From assembly GCA_003282155.1 (NCBI GenBank), contig QBZY01000001.1, positions 108,312 through 172,311 of the forward strand: a stretch of 64,000 nucleotides of DNA. Reading direction: 5' to 3'. A program made the translations under genes and the position numbers. Position 1 is the stretch's first letter, and each line of letters starts with the position of its first letter. This DNA comes from Pelagibacteraceae bacterium AG-337-I02. Lineage in GTDB: Bacteria > Pseudomonadota > Alphaproteobacteria > HIMB59 > GCA-002718135. Of this stretch, positions 31,850-44,291 are shown piece by piece. The notes under the pieces are model-generated. The model did no database searches, was not told the origin of the DNA, and was given only the letters and a program-made list of their open reading frames with translations.

Positions 31850-32631
31850 TAAATTTTTTTATAAATCGTGTTAAGCATTTTTTCGTCTACAGATGGTGTT
31901 TTACCAAACCACATTTTAAAACACGGCTTGGCTTGTTCTATCAACATTGATATTCCATATATTTTTTTATTCTTTGGAAACTGTTTAAGAAATGTTGTGT
32001 TTCTTGGAGTATAAACAATGTCACTTACAATTGTCGATTTGGTAATAAGTTTTATGTGTTTTTTCAATATAGGGTTTATTGGTGTGGTGTTTATTATTAA
32101 AAAAACTCCATCAAGTTGAGCTCCAAGCTCGCCGTATATTTTTGTATACTCAATCTTGTTTGAATATTTAATTTTTTTCTTAGATCTATTGAAAATTAAA
32201 ATATCCTTAAAACCTCTTTTCTTTAAAACATAGTGTATAGCTTGTGACGCGCCTCCATAACCCAGAATAATAACTTTTCTATTCTTGGTTTTTTTTATGT
32301 TTTGCAGGGTTTTGTAATATCCTGTCCAATCAGTATTAGCCCCACTTATAATCTTTTTTTTTATAACACAATTTACCGCATCAATTTTTTTTGCATGAGC
32401 ATCTATTTTATCAAGGTGTTTGATAATTTTTTTTTTAAATGGAATGGTTACGTTTAGACCAAGTGTGTCTTTTTTTTCCAAAACCTCTTTTATTTTGTTA
32501 TGAAAGTTTTTTTCTGTAAGCTCTAAGTATCCGTATCTTGCTTTAACGTTATATTTTTTAAACCAATAGTTAAATATTGTTGGTGAAAGGCTTTTAGACG
32601 CTCTGCTCCCAACTACATAAAGTTTTTTCAT
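31849..32631 (-). CDS. aroE: Shikimate dehydrogenase
   Basis: VVGSRASKSLSPTIFNYW; LNVTIPFK; GYGGASQA. Confidence 0.93.
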   Translation of the reverse strand: MKKLYVVGSRASKSLSPTIFNYWFKKYNVKARYGYLELTEKNFHNKIKEVLEKKDTLGLNVTIPFKKKIIKHLDKIDAHAKKIDAVNCVIKKKIISGANTDWTGYYKTLQNIKKTKNRKVIILGYGGASQAIHYVLKKRGFKDILIFNRSKKKIKYSNKIEYTKIYGELGAQLDGVFLIINTTPINPILKKHIKLITKSTIVSDIVYTPRNTTFLKQFPKNKKIYGISMLIEQAKPCFKMWFGKTPSVDEKMLNTIYKKI

Positions 32632-33251
32632 TTTTTTGAATATAGATAATCTAGCAAATTAAATAAAGGTAATCCCATAACATTAAAATAATCTCCTTTT
32701 ATACTCTCAATAATGTTTGGTCCTAAACTTTCTATTTGATAGCACCCTACGGAGCTTAGTATTTGTTTGCCTGTTTTTTTTAGATAAGCGTTAATTTCAC
32801 TGTTATTAAGCTTTCTTATTTTTACACGAGTTTTTTCGTAATTTTCCCAAATCCTTGAACCATTCAAACAAATAGTTAAACCTGATACTATTAGGTGTTC
32901 TTTTCCTGATAGAAACTTGATTTTATTTTTTGCTTTCTCAATAGAGTTTACTTTATCTAAAATTTTTCCATTGTGATAAATTACAGTATCGCATCCTAAA
33001 ACAATTTTATTGGCATATTTTTTTTCTCTGCTCACACTTCTTGCTTTTTCATAAGAAAGTTTTTTTGCAAAAATCTCAGGTCTTGTTTTTCTATTGATGG
33101 TTTTTTTAATATCTTCTTCATTACAGTTAGGTTTTTTTTGTGTGAAGTTTAATCCTGCACTTTTAAGTATTTTGTATCTAGATTTACTTGAACTAGCTAA
33201 TATAAATTGTTGGTGCATAAATGTGTTAATAAAAATTATAGTTATAAACAC
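32628..33251 (-). CDS. maf: Maf-like nucleotide pyrophosphatase
   Basis: FILASSSKSRYKILKSAGL; true start may be downstream of the called one. Confidence 0.9.
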   Translation of the reverse strand: MFITIIFINTFMHQQFILASSSKSRYKILKSAGLNFTQKKPNCNEEDIKKTINRKTRPEIFAKKLSYEKARSVSREKKYANKIVLGCDTVIYHNGKILDKVNSIEKAKNKIKFLSGKEHLIVSGLTICLNGSRIWENYEKTRVKIRKLNNSEINAYLKKTGKQILSSVGCYQIESLGPNIIESIKGDYFNVMGLPLFNLLDYLYSKK

Positions 33252-33301
33252 TATTAAATGTAATTTGAATTTAAGAAATAGTTCTTTTAATTTAAAAATG
33301 T

Positions 33302-33313
33302 GTTGTTAACAAC
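33302..33313. repeat. 12-bp perfect palindrome GTTGTTAACAAC
   Basis: Read directly. Confidence 0.7.
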
Positions 33314-33369
33314 TTAATAACTTATCTGAATATTATAGGCTGGGTGTTAATATATTTATTATACAAAAT

Positions 33370-33385
33370 TAATAACAAGTTATTA
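33370..33385. repeat. Inverted repeat TAATAAC-AA-GTTATTA
   Basis: Read directly, 7-bp arms. Confidence 0.6.
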
Positions 33386-33563
33386 TAATTCCATTACAGT
33401 ATAAATTATTTAAAAATAATATTTTTTTTTAATATTCTTTAAATTAACATATTTCTTAGTATTATTATTCATATGTTAGTAAATAAAGAATGATACAATA
33501 TTAAACTAATAATTAAGGTTTTTAACGTAACAACTAATACTACAATTTAATATATAAATTATA

Positions 33564-33604
<41 letters not shown>

Positions 33605-33666
33605 TTGACATTAAGTTCAATTTTGATTATTAGATCGTTTCATTTCTAAACTACTCCAACAACATT

Positions 33667-34923
33667 ATGAATCTACTCGAATTAAAAGGAAAAGAACCAC
33701 AAGAGCTTTTAAAACAAGCTGATAAGCTTGGTATAGAAAACCCATCATCCCTTAGGAAGCAAGACCTGATGTTTTCAATTTTAAAAACAATTGCTGAAGA
33801 AGGTGAAATTATCACAGGTTTAGGAGTAATTGAAATTATGCAAGATGGGTTTGGTTTTTTGAGATCTGCAGAGTCAAATTATCTGCCTGGTCCTGATGAT
33901 ATTTATATTTCTCCATCACAAATTAAAAAATTTAGCTTAAGAACTGGCGATAGTGTAGAAGGTGAAATTAGGTCTCCAAAGCAAGGTGAAAGATATTTTG
34001 CTATAACTAAAATCAATAAAATAAACGGTCAAGAAACTGAATTAGTTAAAAATAGAGTTAATTTTGAAGATTTAACACCATTGTATCCTGAAGCAAGGTT
34101 CAAACTTGAACAAGAAAAACCTATGCCGGATAACACAGAAAGAATAATTGATATTATTGCTCCTCTTGGAAAAGGGCAAAGACAACTAATTGTTGCACAA
34201 CCCTTCACTGGCAAAACAATAATTATGCAAAAAATTGCTAATGCTATAACTGCTAATAGTCCAGATGCTAAACTAATTGTTCTGCTAATTGATGAAAGAC
34301 CAGAAGAAGTAACTGATATGCAAAGATCAGTTAAAGGTGAGGTAATTAGTTCAACCTTTGATGAACCTGCGTCGCGCCACGTTCAGGTTGCAGAAATGGT
34401 AATTGAAAAAGCTAAAAGACTGGTTGAATATAAACACGATGTTGTAATCCTTCTTGATTCAATCACCAGACTTGGAAGAGCTTATAATACTGTTGTTCCT
34501 TCTAGTGGAAAGGTATTAACAGGTGGTGTTGATGCCAATGCTTTACAAAGACCAAAAAGGTTTTTTGGAGCAGCAAGAAACGTTGAAAAAGGTGGTTCAC
34601 TTACAATTATTGCAACTGCTTTAATTGATACAGGAAGCAGAATGGATGAAGTTATATTTGAAGAATTTAAAGGAACAGGTAATAGCGAAATGGTTCTTGA
34701 TAGAAAACTAAGTCAAAAAAGAACTTATCCAGCTTTTGATATTGGTAAATCTGGGACAAGAAAAGAAGAATTATTGCTTGACAAAGATGAACTTGGAAAA
34801 ATTTTCATTTTAAGAAAAATACTAGCCCCTATGGGAAGCACAGAAGCTATGGAGTTCTTGTTAGATAAAATGAAAAATACAAAAACTAACAACGAGTTCT
34901 TCCAAAGCATGGGAACTAAATAA
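33667..34923 (+). CDS. rho: Transcription termination factor Rho
   Basis: [34 protein letters not shown]. Confidence 0.97.
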   Translation: MNLLELKGKEPQELLKQADKLGIENPSSLRKQDLMFSILKTIAEEGEIITGLGVIEIMQDGFGFLRSAESNYLPGPDDIYISPSQIKKFSLRTGDSVEGEIRSPKQGERYFAITKINKINGQETELVKNRVNFEDLTPLYPEARFKLEQEKPMPDNTERIIDIIAPLGKGQRQLIVAQPFTGKTIIMQKIANAITANSPDAKLIVLLIDERPEEVTDMQRSVKGEVISSTFDEPASRHVQVAEMVIEKAKRLVEYKHDVVILLDSITRLGRAYNTVVPSSGKVLTGGVDANALQRPKRFFGAARNVEKGGSLTIIATALIDTGSRMDEVIFEEFKGTGNSEMVLDRKLSQKRTYPAFDIGKSGTRKEELLLDKDELGKIFILRKILAPMGSTEAMEFLLDKMKNTKTNNEFFQSMGTK

Positions 34924-34985
34924 ATATAAAATTTTTATAATCTTTCTTATTTACTTAATTTCATCTTGGGTTTAATTCCCAAAAA

Positions 34986-36272
34986 ATGAAACCTTCAAAA
35001 GATATAATTTTTGCGCTTGCTACGCAAAAAGGTAAATCAGGTATAGCTGTTTTTAGAATCTCAGGAAAAGGTTCTCACAAACTAGTAAAATCAATATCTT
35101 CTAAAAAAAAATTCAAAACAAAACTTACTTCACTAAACAACATATTAGATGGTAAAAACATTGTTGATCAGACTTTAACTACTTTTTTTAAATCACCTAA
35201 AAGCTACACAGGAGAGGATATGGTTGAAATATCTTGTCATGGAAGTATTTCTGTAATCAACAAAATAACAAAAACTCTATTAAAGAAACAAATGCGACTT
35301 GCTGAACCTGGAGAGTTTACCAAACGAGCTTTAATGAATGATAAACTTAGTGTTTTAGAAGCTGAAACTATTATTGATTTAGTCAATGCAGAAACAGAAA
35401 ATCAAAGAAAGATTGCTATTAGCAACTTAAGTGGAAGTTTAGATAAGTTTATTAATGAAGTATCAAATAAACTAAAAAAACTTCTTGCTGATATAGAGGC
35501 TATTATTGATTTTGCTGACGAAGATCTTCCAAAAGAAATATACAAGAATATAACAGAACAAAAGAAGAACATAATTAAAAAAATTGAGAATATTTTAAAA
35601 AAATCATCTTTATCCAGTCAGATATATAATGGTTTTACAATAACTATTATTGGAAAGCCTAATACAGGAAAATCCTCATTTATAAATTATATTAATAATA
35701 AAGAGGTTTCTATAGTTACCAATATACCCGGGACAACCATTGATTTAGTTACCTCCACCCTAGATATTCTAGATGACAAATACACCTTTGTTGATACAGC
35801 AGGAATAAGAAAATATAAAAATTTAATTGAAAAAATTGGTATAGAAAGATCCTTAGAAAGTGCTGAAAAATCTGATCTAAACTTAGTTTTCCTTAAAAAT
35901 AATGAAAAGAAAAACTACAGTGAAATTAAGTCAAAAATATTTGTTAAATCAAAGTATGATACTAATAAAAAAAAAATTAATGGAGCACACAGCATTTCAT
36001 CTGTATCTGGTTATGGTATTGAAAAACTCTTAAAAACAATATCAATTCAATTAAAGAAAAAACCTATTTCTGGACCAGTCTTTTCACGTGAAAGACATAT
36101 AGAAAGCTTAAATAACGCTCTTATATTACTTAAAGGTTTAGATTTAAAAGAAATAGATATTTCTGCTGAAAATGTTAGAAGATCAATTATGTATATAGAT
36201 GGAATTTATCAAAAATTTGATATTGAAAAAATTTTAGATATAATATTTAGTGATTTTTGTATTGGTAAATAA
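34986..36272 (+). CDS. mnmE: tRNA modification GTPase MnmE
   Basis: DIIFALATQKGKSGIAVFRISG; GKPNTGKSS; C-terminal CIGK. Confidence 0.96.
   Translation: MKPSKDIIFALATQKGKSGIAVFRISGKGSHKLVKSISSKKKFKTKLTSLNNILDGKNIVDQTLTTFFKSPKSYTGEDMVEISCHGSISVINKITKTLLKKQMRLAEPGEFTKRALMNDKLSVLEAETIIDLVNAETENQRKIAISNLSGSLDKFINEVSNKLKKLLADIEAIIDFADEDLPKEIYKNITEQKKNIIKKIENILKKSSLSSQIYNGFTITIIGKPNTGKSSFINYINNKEVSIVTNIPGTTIDLVTSTLDILDDKYTFVDTAGIRKYKNLIEKIGIERSLESAEKSDLNLVFLKNNEKKNYSEIKSKIFVKSKYDTNKKKINGAHSISSVSGYGIEKLLKTISIQLKKKPISGPVFSRERHIESLNNALILLKGLDLKEIDISAENVRRSIMYIDGIYQKFDIEKILDIIFSDFCIGK
36082..36093. promoter_or_regulatory. parS-like site TTTCACGTGAAA (inside mnmE)
   Basis: 12-bp core of the parS consensus TGTTTCACGTGAAACA. 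Confidence 0.75.
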
Positions 36273-36284
36273 TTTCACGTGAAA
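36273..36284. promoter_or_regulatory. parS-like site TTTCACGTGAAA (mnmE-mnmG junction)
   Basis: Perfect 12-bp parS core starting right after the mnmE stop and overlapping the called mnmG GTG start. Confidence 0.8.
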
Positions 36285-38156
36285 AAAAATATGGATAATA
36301 AATTTGATGTAATTGTAATTGGTGGAGGGCATGCAGGTGTAGAGGCAGCTTGTTCATCCGCAAGAATTGGATCAAAAACATTATTAATTACTCATAAAAT
36401 TGAAAAAATAGGTGAAATGTCTTGTAATCCAGCTATTGGGGGTCTTGGAAAAGGCCATCTAGTAAAGGAAATAGATGCTTTAGATGGAATAATGGCAAAA
36501 GCCACTGATAAATCTTGTATTCAATTCAGAATGCTAAATTCCAGCAGAGGTGCTGCTGTAAGAGGCCCTAGAGCTCAAACAGATCGAATTTTATATAAAA
36601 ATGCCATAAACGAACTTTTAAAAGAGCAAAAAAACCTCTACATTTCTGAAGCTTCTGTAGAGGATTTAATTATTTCAAAAAATCAAGTAGCTGGTGTTGT
36701 TTTAGATGATTTCAAAAAGATATCCTCTAAGTGTGTAGTCTTAACCACAGGTACTTTTTTACAAGGGTTAATTAGAATAGGTTCTAAAAAACAAGATGCT
36801 GGAAGGGTTGGAGACAAACCCTCAATAAAGCTTGCAAAAAGGCTTAAAGAACTAAAGTTTTCAATAGGTAGATTGAAGACAGGAACACCTCCGAGATTAC
36901 TTAAAAAAACTATAAATTTCAATGATTTAACTAAACAAAACCCAGATAAAAAACTCATTCCCTTTTCTTTTATTAACAGAGATATCCACATTCCCCAAAT
37001 ATCTTGTTTTATTACTCATACTAATAAAAACACTCATGAAATAATAGCTCAAAACCTTAACCTATCACCTATGTATTCTGGTGAGATACAATCTATGGGG
37101 GCTAGGTATTGCCCATCTATAGAAGATAAGATTCATAAATTTAAAAGTAAACCACAACACCAGATATTTTTAGAGCCAGAAGGATTAGGCAGTGACTTAA
37201 TATATCCAAACGGAATATCTTCTTCTCTTCCAACTGAAATTCAAGAGCAATTTGTTAAAACTATTAAGGGTTTAGAGAATGTTACAATTACACAACCTGC
37301 TTATGCAATTGAATATGACTTTGTTGATCCACAAGAATTAACACACACACTTGAAACAAAAAAAATAAAAAACCTATTTTTTGCAGGGCAGATAAATGGA
37401 ACAACTGGATACGAAGAAGCAGCTGCACAAGGTATAGTGGCTGGGATAAATGCCTCACTTAGAACAACATCTAATAAAGAATTTATAATACCCAGATCCT
37501 CGGGATATATAGGAGTTTTAATAGATGATTTGGTTACAAAAGGAACTAAAGAGCCATATAGAATGTTTACCTCAAGGTCTGAATACAGACTATTACTTCG
37601 CGCTGACAATGCTGATTTAAGATTAACCCCTCTAGGAATTGATGCAGGCTGTGTGAGCACAGAAAGACAAATACACTTTGAAAATAGATATAAACGGATA
37701 AAAGAGGGATTTAAGTTTGCAAAAGGTCAGAAATTCTCACCAGACGCACTTCTTAAAAAAGGGATCAAAATAAATAAAGATGGAAAGAAAAGAAATATTA
37801 TAGAGCTTCTGTCGTTCACAAATATTACAACACCAAAGCTTAAAACAATTCTTCCCAAATTAAACGATTTAGAAGATGATGTAATTGAACAAATAGAAAT
37901 TGAAGCTAAGTACGCCGGTTATCTTGATAGACAAAGGATGGATATTAGAGATTTTGAAAAAGAAGAAAGCTTAGCTGTTCCTAAATCAATTAATTATAAA
38001 TTAGTTGGATCTTTATCTAATGAAATAGTAGAAAAATTATCAAAAATTAAACCACCAACACTAGGGGCGGCATCAAGAATTTCTGGGGTTACTCCAGCAG
38101 CTATAATAGCTTTGCTAAGATATATAAAAAAAAATAAAAACAAAAAAGCAGCATAA
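36279..38156 (+). CDS. mnmG: tRNA uridine-5-carboxymethylaminomethyl synthesis protein MnmG
   Basis: [23 protein letters not shown]; start may be ATG 36291. Confidence 0.97.
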   Translation: MKKNMDNKFDVIVIGGGHAGVEAACSSARIGSKTLLITHKIEKIGEMSCNPAIGGLGKGHLVKEIDALDGIMAKATDKSCIQFRMLNSSRGAAVRGPRAQTDRILYKNAINELLKEQKNLYISEASVEDLIISKNQVAGVVLDDFKKISSKCVVLTTGTFLQGLIRIGSKKQDAGRVGDKPSIKLAKRLKELKFSIGRLKTGTPPRLLKKTINFNDLTKQNPDKKLIPFSFINRDIHIPQISCFITHTNKNTHEIIAQNLNLSPMYSGEIQSMGARYCPSIEDKIHKFKSKPQHQIFLEPEGLGSDLIYPNGISSSLPTEIQEQFVKTIKGLENVTITQPAYAIEYDFVDPQELTHTLETKKIKNLFFAGQINGTTGYEEAAAQGIVAGINASLRTTSNKEFIIPRSSGYIGVLIDDLVTKGTKEPYRMFTSRSEYRLLLRADNADLRLTPLGIDAGCVSTERQIHFENRYKRIKEGFKFAKGQKFSPDALLKKGIKINKDGKKRNIIELLSFTNITTPKLKTILPKLNDLEDDVIEQIEIEAKYAGYLDRQRMDIRDFEKEESLAVPKSINYKLVGSLSNEIVEKLSKIKPPTLGAASRISGVTPAAIIALLRYIKKNKNKKAA

Positions 38157-38157
38157 T

Positions 38158-38763
38158 TTGGACAAAAAAACTGTAATAGCAAATTACAATCTTAAAAAAA
38201 GACAAATTGAATTAATCAATAACTACATACAGAATCTAAAAAAACACAACAAAATACACAATCTAGTTGGACCATCAACAATTGATGTTGTTTGGGATAG
38301 GCACATAAATGACTCTTTGCAGCTATCGGAGTTTATTTTAAAAAAACACTCATCAATAATAGACCTTGGCACCGGAGCAGGATTACCAGGAGTAATTTTA
38401 AATATTTTTGGATACACAAATATATTACTCATTGACTCTAAGAAGAAAAAAATAAATTTTATAAAAAAATTTGCTTACGAGCAAAATTTAGAAATAAAAA
38501 CTATTTGCACAAGGATTGAGAAAATCAAAAATCAAAAATTTGATTTTATAATTTGTCGAGCTTTTGCCCCGTTGTCAAAACTATTAAATTATTCACGGTT
38601 TTTTACTAAAAAAAATACATCACTGCTTTTTCTAAAAGGTAGAAGTGTTAAGAAAGAAATTGATGATGCAAAAAAACTTTTTAGTTTTGAATACAACCTC
38701 TATCCAAGCAAAAGCGAAGGTGATGGTTTTGTGCTAAAAATAAACAAATATAAAAAACTGTGA
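38158..38763 (+). CDS. rsmG: 16S rRNA (guanine527-N7)-methyltransferase
   Basis: VWDRHINDSLQL, IDLGTGAGLPGVIL. Confidence 0.92.
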   Translation: MDKKTVIANYNLKKRQIELINNYIQNLKKHNKIHNLVGPSTIDVVWDRHINDSLQLSEFILKKHSSIIDLGTGAGLPGVILNIFGYTNILLIDSKKKKINFIKKFAYEQNLEIKTICTRIEKIKNQKFDFIICRAFAPLSKLLNYSRFFTKKNTSLLFLKGRSVKKEIDDAKKLFSFEYNLYPSKSEGDGFVLKINKYKKL

Positions 38764-39533
38764 AAAAGATAATATCAATATCAAATCAAAAAGGCGGTGT
38801 TGGCAAAACTACAACCACTATAAATTTAGCAACCTCATTAGCTGCAGTCAAAAAAAATGTGCTAATTGTCGACGCCGATCCACAAGGTAATGCCAGCACA
38901 GGAATGGGCATTTCGCATGATGACAGAAAACCATCAATTTATGAAATGATTCATGAGAAGATGCTTTTAAAAGAAGGAATAAAAGAAACAATAATTCCTG
39001 GTCTAAAAATAATTGGAGCTAACACAGACTTAGCTGCAGCAGAAGTAGAGCTGACAAATTTTGAAAACAGAGAGTTTATATTCAAGTCGATTTTTGCTGA
39101 AATTAATAATTTTGATTTTGTTTTTGTAGACTGTCCACCAGCGCTTGGTCTGCTAACTATCAATTCATTAGTAGCATCTGATACCACACTTATCCCTCTT
39201 CAGTCAGAGTTTTTTGCTCTAGAGGGCCTTTCAGCTCTCATACAAACAATCAAATTAATTCAACAAAACTTTAATAAGGATCTTCAAATTGAAGGAATAT
39301 TATTGACGATGTTAGATAAAAGAAATTCACTAAGCACATTGGTTGAGAAAGATGTAAGGCAACATTTTGGTAATCAAGTATACAAAACAACAATTCCAAG
39401 AAATGTTAAAATATCAGAAGCCCCAAGCCATGGAAAACCAGCACTGATATACGATACACAAGCTGCAGGCTCTTTGGCTTATATTGAGCTTGCAAAAGAA
39501 GTAATTTTAAATCAAAATAAAAACTATGAATAA
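38760..39533 (+). CDS. parA: Chromosome partitioning protein ParA
   Basis: ISNQKGGVGKTTTTINLA. Confidence 0.96.
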   Translation: MKKIISISNQKGGVGKTTTTINLATSLAAVKKNVLIVDADPQGNASTGMGISHDDRKPSIYEMIHEKMLLKEGIKETIIPGLKIIGANTDLAAAEVELTNFENREFIFKSIFAEINNFDFVFVDCPPALGLLTINSLVASDTTLIPLQSEFFALEGLSALIQTIKLIQQNFNKDLQIEGILLTMLDKRNSLSTLVEKDVRQHFGNQVYKTTIPRNVKISEAPSHGKPALIYDTQAAGSLAYIELAKEVILNQNKNYE

Positions 39534-40365
39534 AGAAAATAAACTAGGTATGGGCCTAGGAGCACTTCTATCAACATCTAATGATAAAAATGAGAACAAC
39601 AACAGTATTCAAAAAATCAATATTTCCCAAATAATACCTAACCCATCTCAACCTAGAAAAAATTTTAAAAATGAAGAACTTAAAGAACTATCTTCCTCAA
39701 TTAAAAATCAAGGATTAATTCAACCTATAATTGTTAAACCAACAAAAGATAATCATTTCCAAATTATTGCTGGTGAAAGAAGGTGGCGAGCATGTCAATT
39801 AAATGGAATGCATGAAGTAGATTGCGTTATTAAAAATCTTGATGATACCAATGTTTTAGAGGCAGCCCTAATTGAAAATATTCAAAGAGAAGACTTAAAT
39901 GTTATTGAAGAGGCAAACGCTTATAAGGGATTAATTGATATCAAAAAAATCAATAACGAAACCCTTTCTAAAATAATAGGAAAAAGCTCAAGTCATGTTT
40001 CTAATATTTTGAGACTATTAGAATTAGATCAAAAAATTCAAGAAATGGTTATAAATGGGGATTTATCAATGGGCCATGCAAGAGCACTTATAGGAGTTCC
40101 TGACGCTATAAACAAAGCAAAAGAAATAATTGAAAAAAAACTTAGCGTAAGACAGGTAGAAAAGATTACCTCTGTGTTTAAAAAAAATAAAGCAACGAAA
40201 ACATCAAAAGACCCCAATATTGTAGACTTAGAAAAAGAGCTTTCTGATAAAATTGGACTTAAAACATCAATACAATTTAACGAAAATGGTTCATCTGGAT
40301 CACTAACCCTTTATTATTCAGACCTTAATCAACTTGACGACCTAATGAAAAGGCTTAAGAAATAG
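39526..40365 (+). CDS. parB: Chromosome partitioning protein ParB
   Basis: IIPNPSQPRKNF; IAGERRWRA; LIENIQREDLN. Confidence 0.96.
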   Translation: MNKENKLGMGLGALLSTSNDKNENNNSIQKINISQIIPNPSQPRKNFKNEELKELSSSIKNQGLIQPIIVKPTKDNHFQIIAGERRWRACQLNGMHEVDCVIKNLDDTNVLEAALIENIQREDLNVIEEANAYKGLIDIKKINNETLSKIIGKSSSHVSNILRLLELDQKIQEMVINGDLSMGHARALIGVPDAINKAKEIIEKKLSVRQVEKITSVFKKNKATKTSKDPNIVDLEKELSDKIGLKTSIQFNENGSSGSLTLYYSDLNQLDDLMKRLKK

Positions 40366-41293
40366 TAATTCTCTTCATACTTAAAAGAAAACGAAGACCA
40401 GATATAACAGACAGATCACTATTTTTTCTCAAAGCAGTCTCAGTAGATGTTAATAATTTTATTAGTAATTTCTTTTTATTTAAATTATATTTTTCATATA
40501 TATCAATCAAAAAAGATTTTTCTCTGAACAAATATTTTGGAATATTTTTTATAAAGTCATCTTTGTTTTTGCTTTCAATGATTAACATACAAAAAAATTT
40601 GGAATAGTAATATAGTTCGTTTACATCAGAGTTGGTGATAATTTTTTCTCTATACAACTGAGTTATTTGATTGTTCTGCTTTAAAATACTAAAAAACAAT
40701 TTTTCTTTTCCAGTGTTATCTATCGTTAAAATTTTTTTTATATTTTCAAGAGAAAGTTTATCACCATCTAGCTCTAATAGTTTAGATAAAGCGTCTTCAA
40801 AAAAAACATATCTATTATCAAGTTTTTCGACTAAAAACCAATAAGTTTCTTTTGATATTTCAATACTATTTATTTCTAAAAATATATTTAAAAACCTCAT
40901 TTTAGAATCTCTGTTCATTTCGTAGCAGTCAATCAAATACGAATCTTTATCATTAAGGAAAATATTTTTTATTAATTTTATTTTTGAAGAGTTTTCTTGA
41001 ACAAAAATAAATACGTAATCCATATTTTTTAATTTATTTAAATTGTTCTTATTGATACCCTTACAATTTCTTCCAACAAAAAGTTTTTTGCTATTAAATA
41101 GGCTATCTTCATCAACAAAATTATTTATGTTATCTATATTTAATATATTTAGATTTCTCTCTTTTTTGTATCTTTTGATAATTGAGTCACAGACCTTTTC
41201 AATTAATGTGCTCTCATTTCCGCTTATGAAATATAATTTTTTATTTAATAAAAATTTATTATTCAATAATATAACTGATGGATCTAGTCTCAT
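40355..41293 (-). CDS. holA: DNA polymerase III delta subunit
   Basis: KLYFISGNESTLIEKVCDSI; position before lptE-leuS. Confidence 0.8.
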   Translation of the reverse strand: MRLDPSVILLNNKFLLNKKLYFISGNESTLIEKVCDSIIKRYKKERNLNILNIDNINNFVDEDSLFNSKKLFVGRNCKGINKNNLNKLKNMDYVFIFVQENSSKIKLIKNIFLNDKDSYLIDCYEMNRDSKMRFLNIFLEINSIEISKETYWFLVEKLDNRYVFFEDALSKLLELDGDKLSLENIKKILTIDNTGKEKLFFSILKQNNQITQLYREKIITNSDVNELYYYSKFFCMLIIESKNKDDFIKNIPKYLFREKSFLIDIYEKYNLNKKKLLIKLLTSTETALRKNSDLSVISGLRFLLSMKRITIS

Positions 41294-41778
41294 TTACACT
41301 TATTTAAATCAACACCAGATACAAAAGTAACAAATTGATTTAGGTTGTTCATTACTGACAATTCATATTTTTTTTCTAAAGAAGCATCTGTTCCATAATT
41401 GTACCCTGAAGATTTGGGAAGTATTGAAAAACTAGACAGTATCTCTTTTTCATATACTAAACAGTCATTTTTAATTGAGATTAAAGTGTAAAAAAACCTT
41501 AATTCATATTTTATATCTGAGGCTGTTTGGTTTGTTTCTACTGACGACTTTGTTTTTTTCTCTTCAACTCGGACAAGTAATTGAAATTTCTGATCTTTTT
41601 TATACCCAAAAAACATAGGAATGTAAGATTTCATAAAAGATAAATCTTTTCCAGATACAACAACTTTTGTATTATCATAAAGCGGGTTTTTTAAGTTTAT
41701 ATTGTCTTTGTAGACAAATTCCAGATTTGTACATGCGCAAAGCACTAGTGATATTATTAAACTTAATACAACTCTCAT
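41290..41778 (-). CDS. lptE: LPS assembly lipoprotein LptE-like
   Basis: Lipobox LVLCAC; synteny between leuS and holA. Confidence 0.65.
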   Translation of the reverse strand: MRVVLSLIISLVLCACTNLEFVYKDNINLKNPLYDNTKVVVSGKDLSFMKSYIPMFFGYKKDQKFQLLVRVEEKKTKSSVETNQTASDIKYELRFFYTLISIKNDCLVYEKEILSSFSILPKSSGYNYGTDASLEKKYELSVMNNLNQFVTFVSGVDLNKCK

Positions 41779-44288
41779 TTAATCACCAAATTCACAATTT
41801 TTCCTGGAACATAAATTTCTCTTACCAGGTTTTTGTTTTCAATATTTCTTTTAATCTTTTTATTATTTTTAACTAAATCTAATACCTTCTCCTTACTAAT
41901 AGTCTCATCAATTTCAATAACCCCTTTAGTTTTTCCATTAATTTGAATAGCTATTTTAATTTTTTCCCTTTTTTCAATTTTCTCTTGAGGCCAGTTTTCG
42001 TTAATACACAAAGTTCGGTTGCCAATTCCCGACCATATTTCTTCACTAATATGAGGAACAAATGGTTGTAAAATAATTGAGAGTTTTTTTAAAGACCACT
42101 CAAAATTTTCTCTTGAAATTGTTTTGTCGCTTAATGCTTGATTAAGAGTATTAACAAACTCATAGATTTTTGCTACTGACTTGTTAAATTGAAATGACTC
42201 TATATTTTCTGTAACTGCGTTCACTGTTATTTTTAAAGATTCTAATATGTCATGGTCATTTATTTTATCAGGGTTATAACTTTTATACTTTTCAATAAAC
42301 TCATATAATTTGTTCATAAACTTGAAAGACGCCGCTATCCCTGTTTCTGTCCATTGTAAATCTCTTTCGGGAGGGCTATCAGATAACATAAACCATCTTG
42401 CTGTATCAGCCCCATAAGAACTAATAATATCATTTGGGTCTACAACATTTCTTTTTGATTTACTCATCTTTTCTATTTTTCCAAGGTCTACAATTATTCC
42501 ATTCATATCTTTCAAAACCCCACTAACCTCTTCAACTTCGTTAGGTTCTACCCACTCACCGTTTTTATTTTTGTAAGTAATGTGCGTAACCATTCCTTGA
42601 GTAAAAAGACCATCAAAAGGTTCATTTAAATTAAAATAGTTTAAATCTCTAAGCGCTTTTGTAAAAAATCTTGAATATAGCAAATGTAAAATAGCATGTT
42701 CTATACCACCAATATATTGATCTACAGGCAACCAATAACTTATATCATCTTTATCAAAAGGTTTTTCTAATCTGGCGTTGCAATATCGAAAATAATACCA
42801 TGATGATTCAAAAAAAGTATCAAAAGTATCAGTTTCTCTAAATGCTTTCATTCCAGTTTTATGGCAAACTGTTTCCTTCCACCGTTGATTATTACTAAGT
42901 GTAGTTGACGATGTGCTAAAGTTTTTAACTTCAGGAAGTTTCACCGGAAGCTCACTTTCTTCTACTGCTAATACCTCACCATCTTCTCTATATATGATTG
43001 GTATTGGGCAACCCCAAAACCTTTGTCTAGAAATCCCCCAATCTCTTAATTTATAATTTATTTTTTTTCTTCCAATATTTTTTAATTCAATTTCTTTAAT
43101 AATCTGTTTTTTTGCTTCTTCTATGCTTAAACCATTTAAAAAATCTGAATTAATAATTGTTCCATTTTCTGTGAAAGCAGTTTTATCAATTTTCAAATTT
43201 TTTTCTTCAATATTTGGCGGTTTAACAACAGGTATAATTTCTATATCGTACTCATTGGCAAAATCTAAATCTCTTTGATCGTGTGCAGGACAACCAAATA
43301 TTGCTCCAAGCCCATATTCTTTTATAACAAAGTTAGCTATATAAATTGGCAATTTTTTTGTTTTAATAAACGGATGATCAACAAAGTAACTTGTTTTAAA
43401 CCCCTTTTTAATTTTATCTGGATTAATATTCTCACAATCTTTAATAAATTTTCTTAAAGCATCATCTGTTTGAGATATTTTTTTGGATAAATCATGATCT
43501 GGAGAAAGTGCTAAAAATGTTGCACCAAATATAGTATCGGGTCTAGTGGTGAAAACGGTAATTGATATATTTTTATCAGTAATCTTAAAATCAATTTCAG
43601 ATCCAACAGATTTTCCTATCCAGTTAGACTGCATTACTTTTACTTTATCTGGCCATTTGTCTAACTTTTCTAAATCATCTAATAATTCATCTGAGTATTT
43701 ACTTATCTTTAAAAACCATTGTGATAACTTTTTCTTTTCAACAACAGCCCCTGATCTCCACCCCTTACCATCAATAACTTGTTCATTTGCGAGAACAGTT
43801 TGATCTACAGGATCCCAATTTACCTCAGCCTCTTTTTTATAAGCAAGTCCAGCCCTAAACAAATCAATAAAAAACTTTTGCTCATGTTTATAATATTCAG
43901 GATGACAAGTAGCAATTTCTCTTTCCCAATCCAGAGATAAACCCATCTTCAATAATTGATTTTTCATTGTTTTAATATTTTGATAAGTCCAGTCTTCAGG
44001 ATGTTTTTTTTCAGTCAATGCAGCATTTTCAGCAGGCAGACCAAAAGCATCCCAACCCATTGGATGAAGCACATTAAACCCTTTCATTTTTTTATACCTT
44101 GCAACGACATCACCTAGTGTATAATTTCTTACATGCCCCATATGTATTTTACCTGATGGATAAGGGAACATTTCTAATACATAATATTTTTTCTTGTTTA
44201 AATTTTTTACTGCTTGGAAAACCTTTTCAGTTGACCAGTTTTCCTGCCATTTTTTCTCTATTATTTTATGATTGTATCTAGATGACAC
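41775..44288 (-). CDS. leuS: Leucyl-tRNA synthetase
   Basis: [30 protein letters not shown]. Confidence 0.98.
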   Translation of the reverse strand: MSSRYNHKIIEKKWQENWSTEKVFQAVKNLNKKKYYVLEMFPYPSGKIHMGHVRNYTLGDVVARYKKMKGFNVLHPMGWDAFGLPAENAALTEKKHPEDWTYQNIKTMKNQLLKMGLSLDWEREIATCHPEYYKHEQKFFIDLFRAGLAYKKEAEVNWDPVDQTVLANEQVIDGKGWRSGAVVEKKKLSQWFLKISKYSDELLDDLEKLDKWPDKVKVMQSNWIGKSVGSEIDFKITDKNISITVFTTRPDTIFGATFLALSPDHDLSKKISQTDDALRKFIKDCENINPDKIKKGFKTSYFVDHPFIKTKKLPIYIANFVIKEYGLGAIFGCPAHDQRDLDFANEYDIEIIPVVKPPNIEEKNLKIDKTAFTENGTIINSDFLNGLSIEEAKKQIIKEIELKNIGRKKINYKLRDWGISRQRFWGCPIPIIYREDGEVLAVEESELPVKLPEVKNFSTSSTTLSNNQRWKETVCHKTGMKAFRETDTFDTFFESSWYYFRYCNARLEKPFDKDDISYWLPVDQYIGGIEHAILHLLYSRFFTKALRDLNYFNLNEPFDGLFTQGMVTHITYKNKNGEWVEPNEVEEVSGVLKDMNGIIVDLGKIEKMSKSKRNVVDPNDIISSYGADTARWFMLSDSPPERDLQWTETGIAASFKFMNKLYEFIEKYKSYNPDKINDHDILESLKITVNAVTENIESFQFNKSVAKIYEFVNTLNQALSDKTISRENFEWSLKKLSIILQPFVPHISEEIWSGIGNRTLCINENWPQEKIEKREKIKIAIQINGKTKGVIEIDETISKEKVLDLVKNNKKIKRNIENKNLVREIYVPGKIVNLVIK

Positions 44289-44291
44289 TTT

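Noticed and set aside
34965-34981. Small hairpin TTGGG-TTTAATT-CCCAA just before mnmE
   Set aside because: Only 5-bp arms with no supporting context; too weak to call a terminator or regulatory element.
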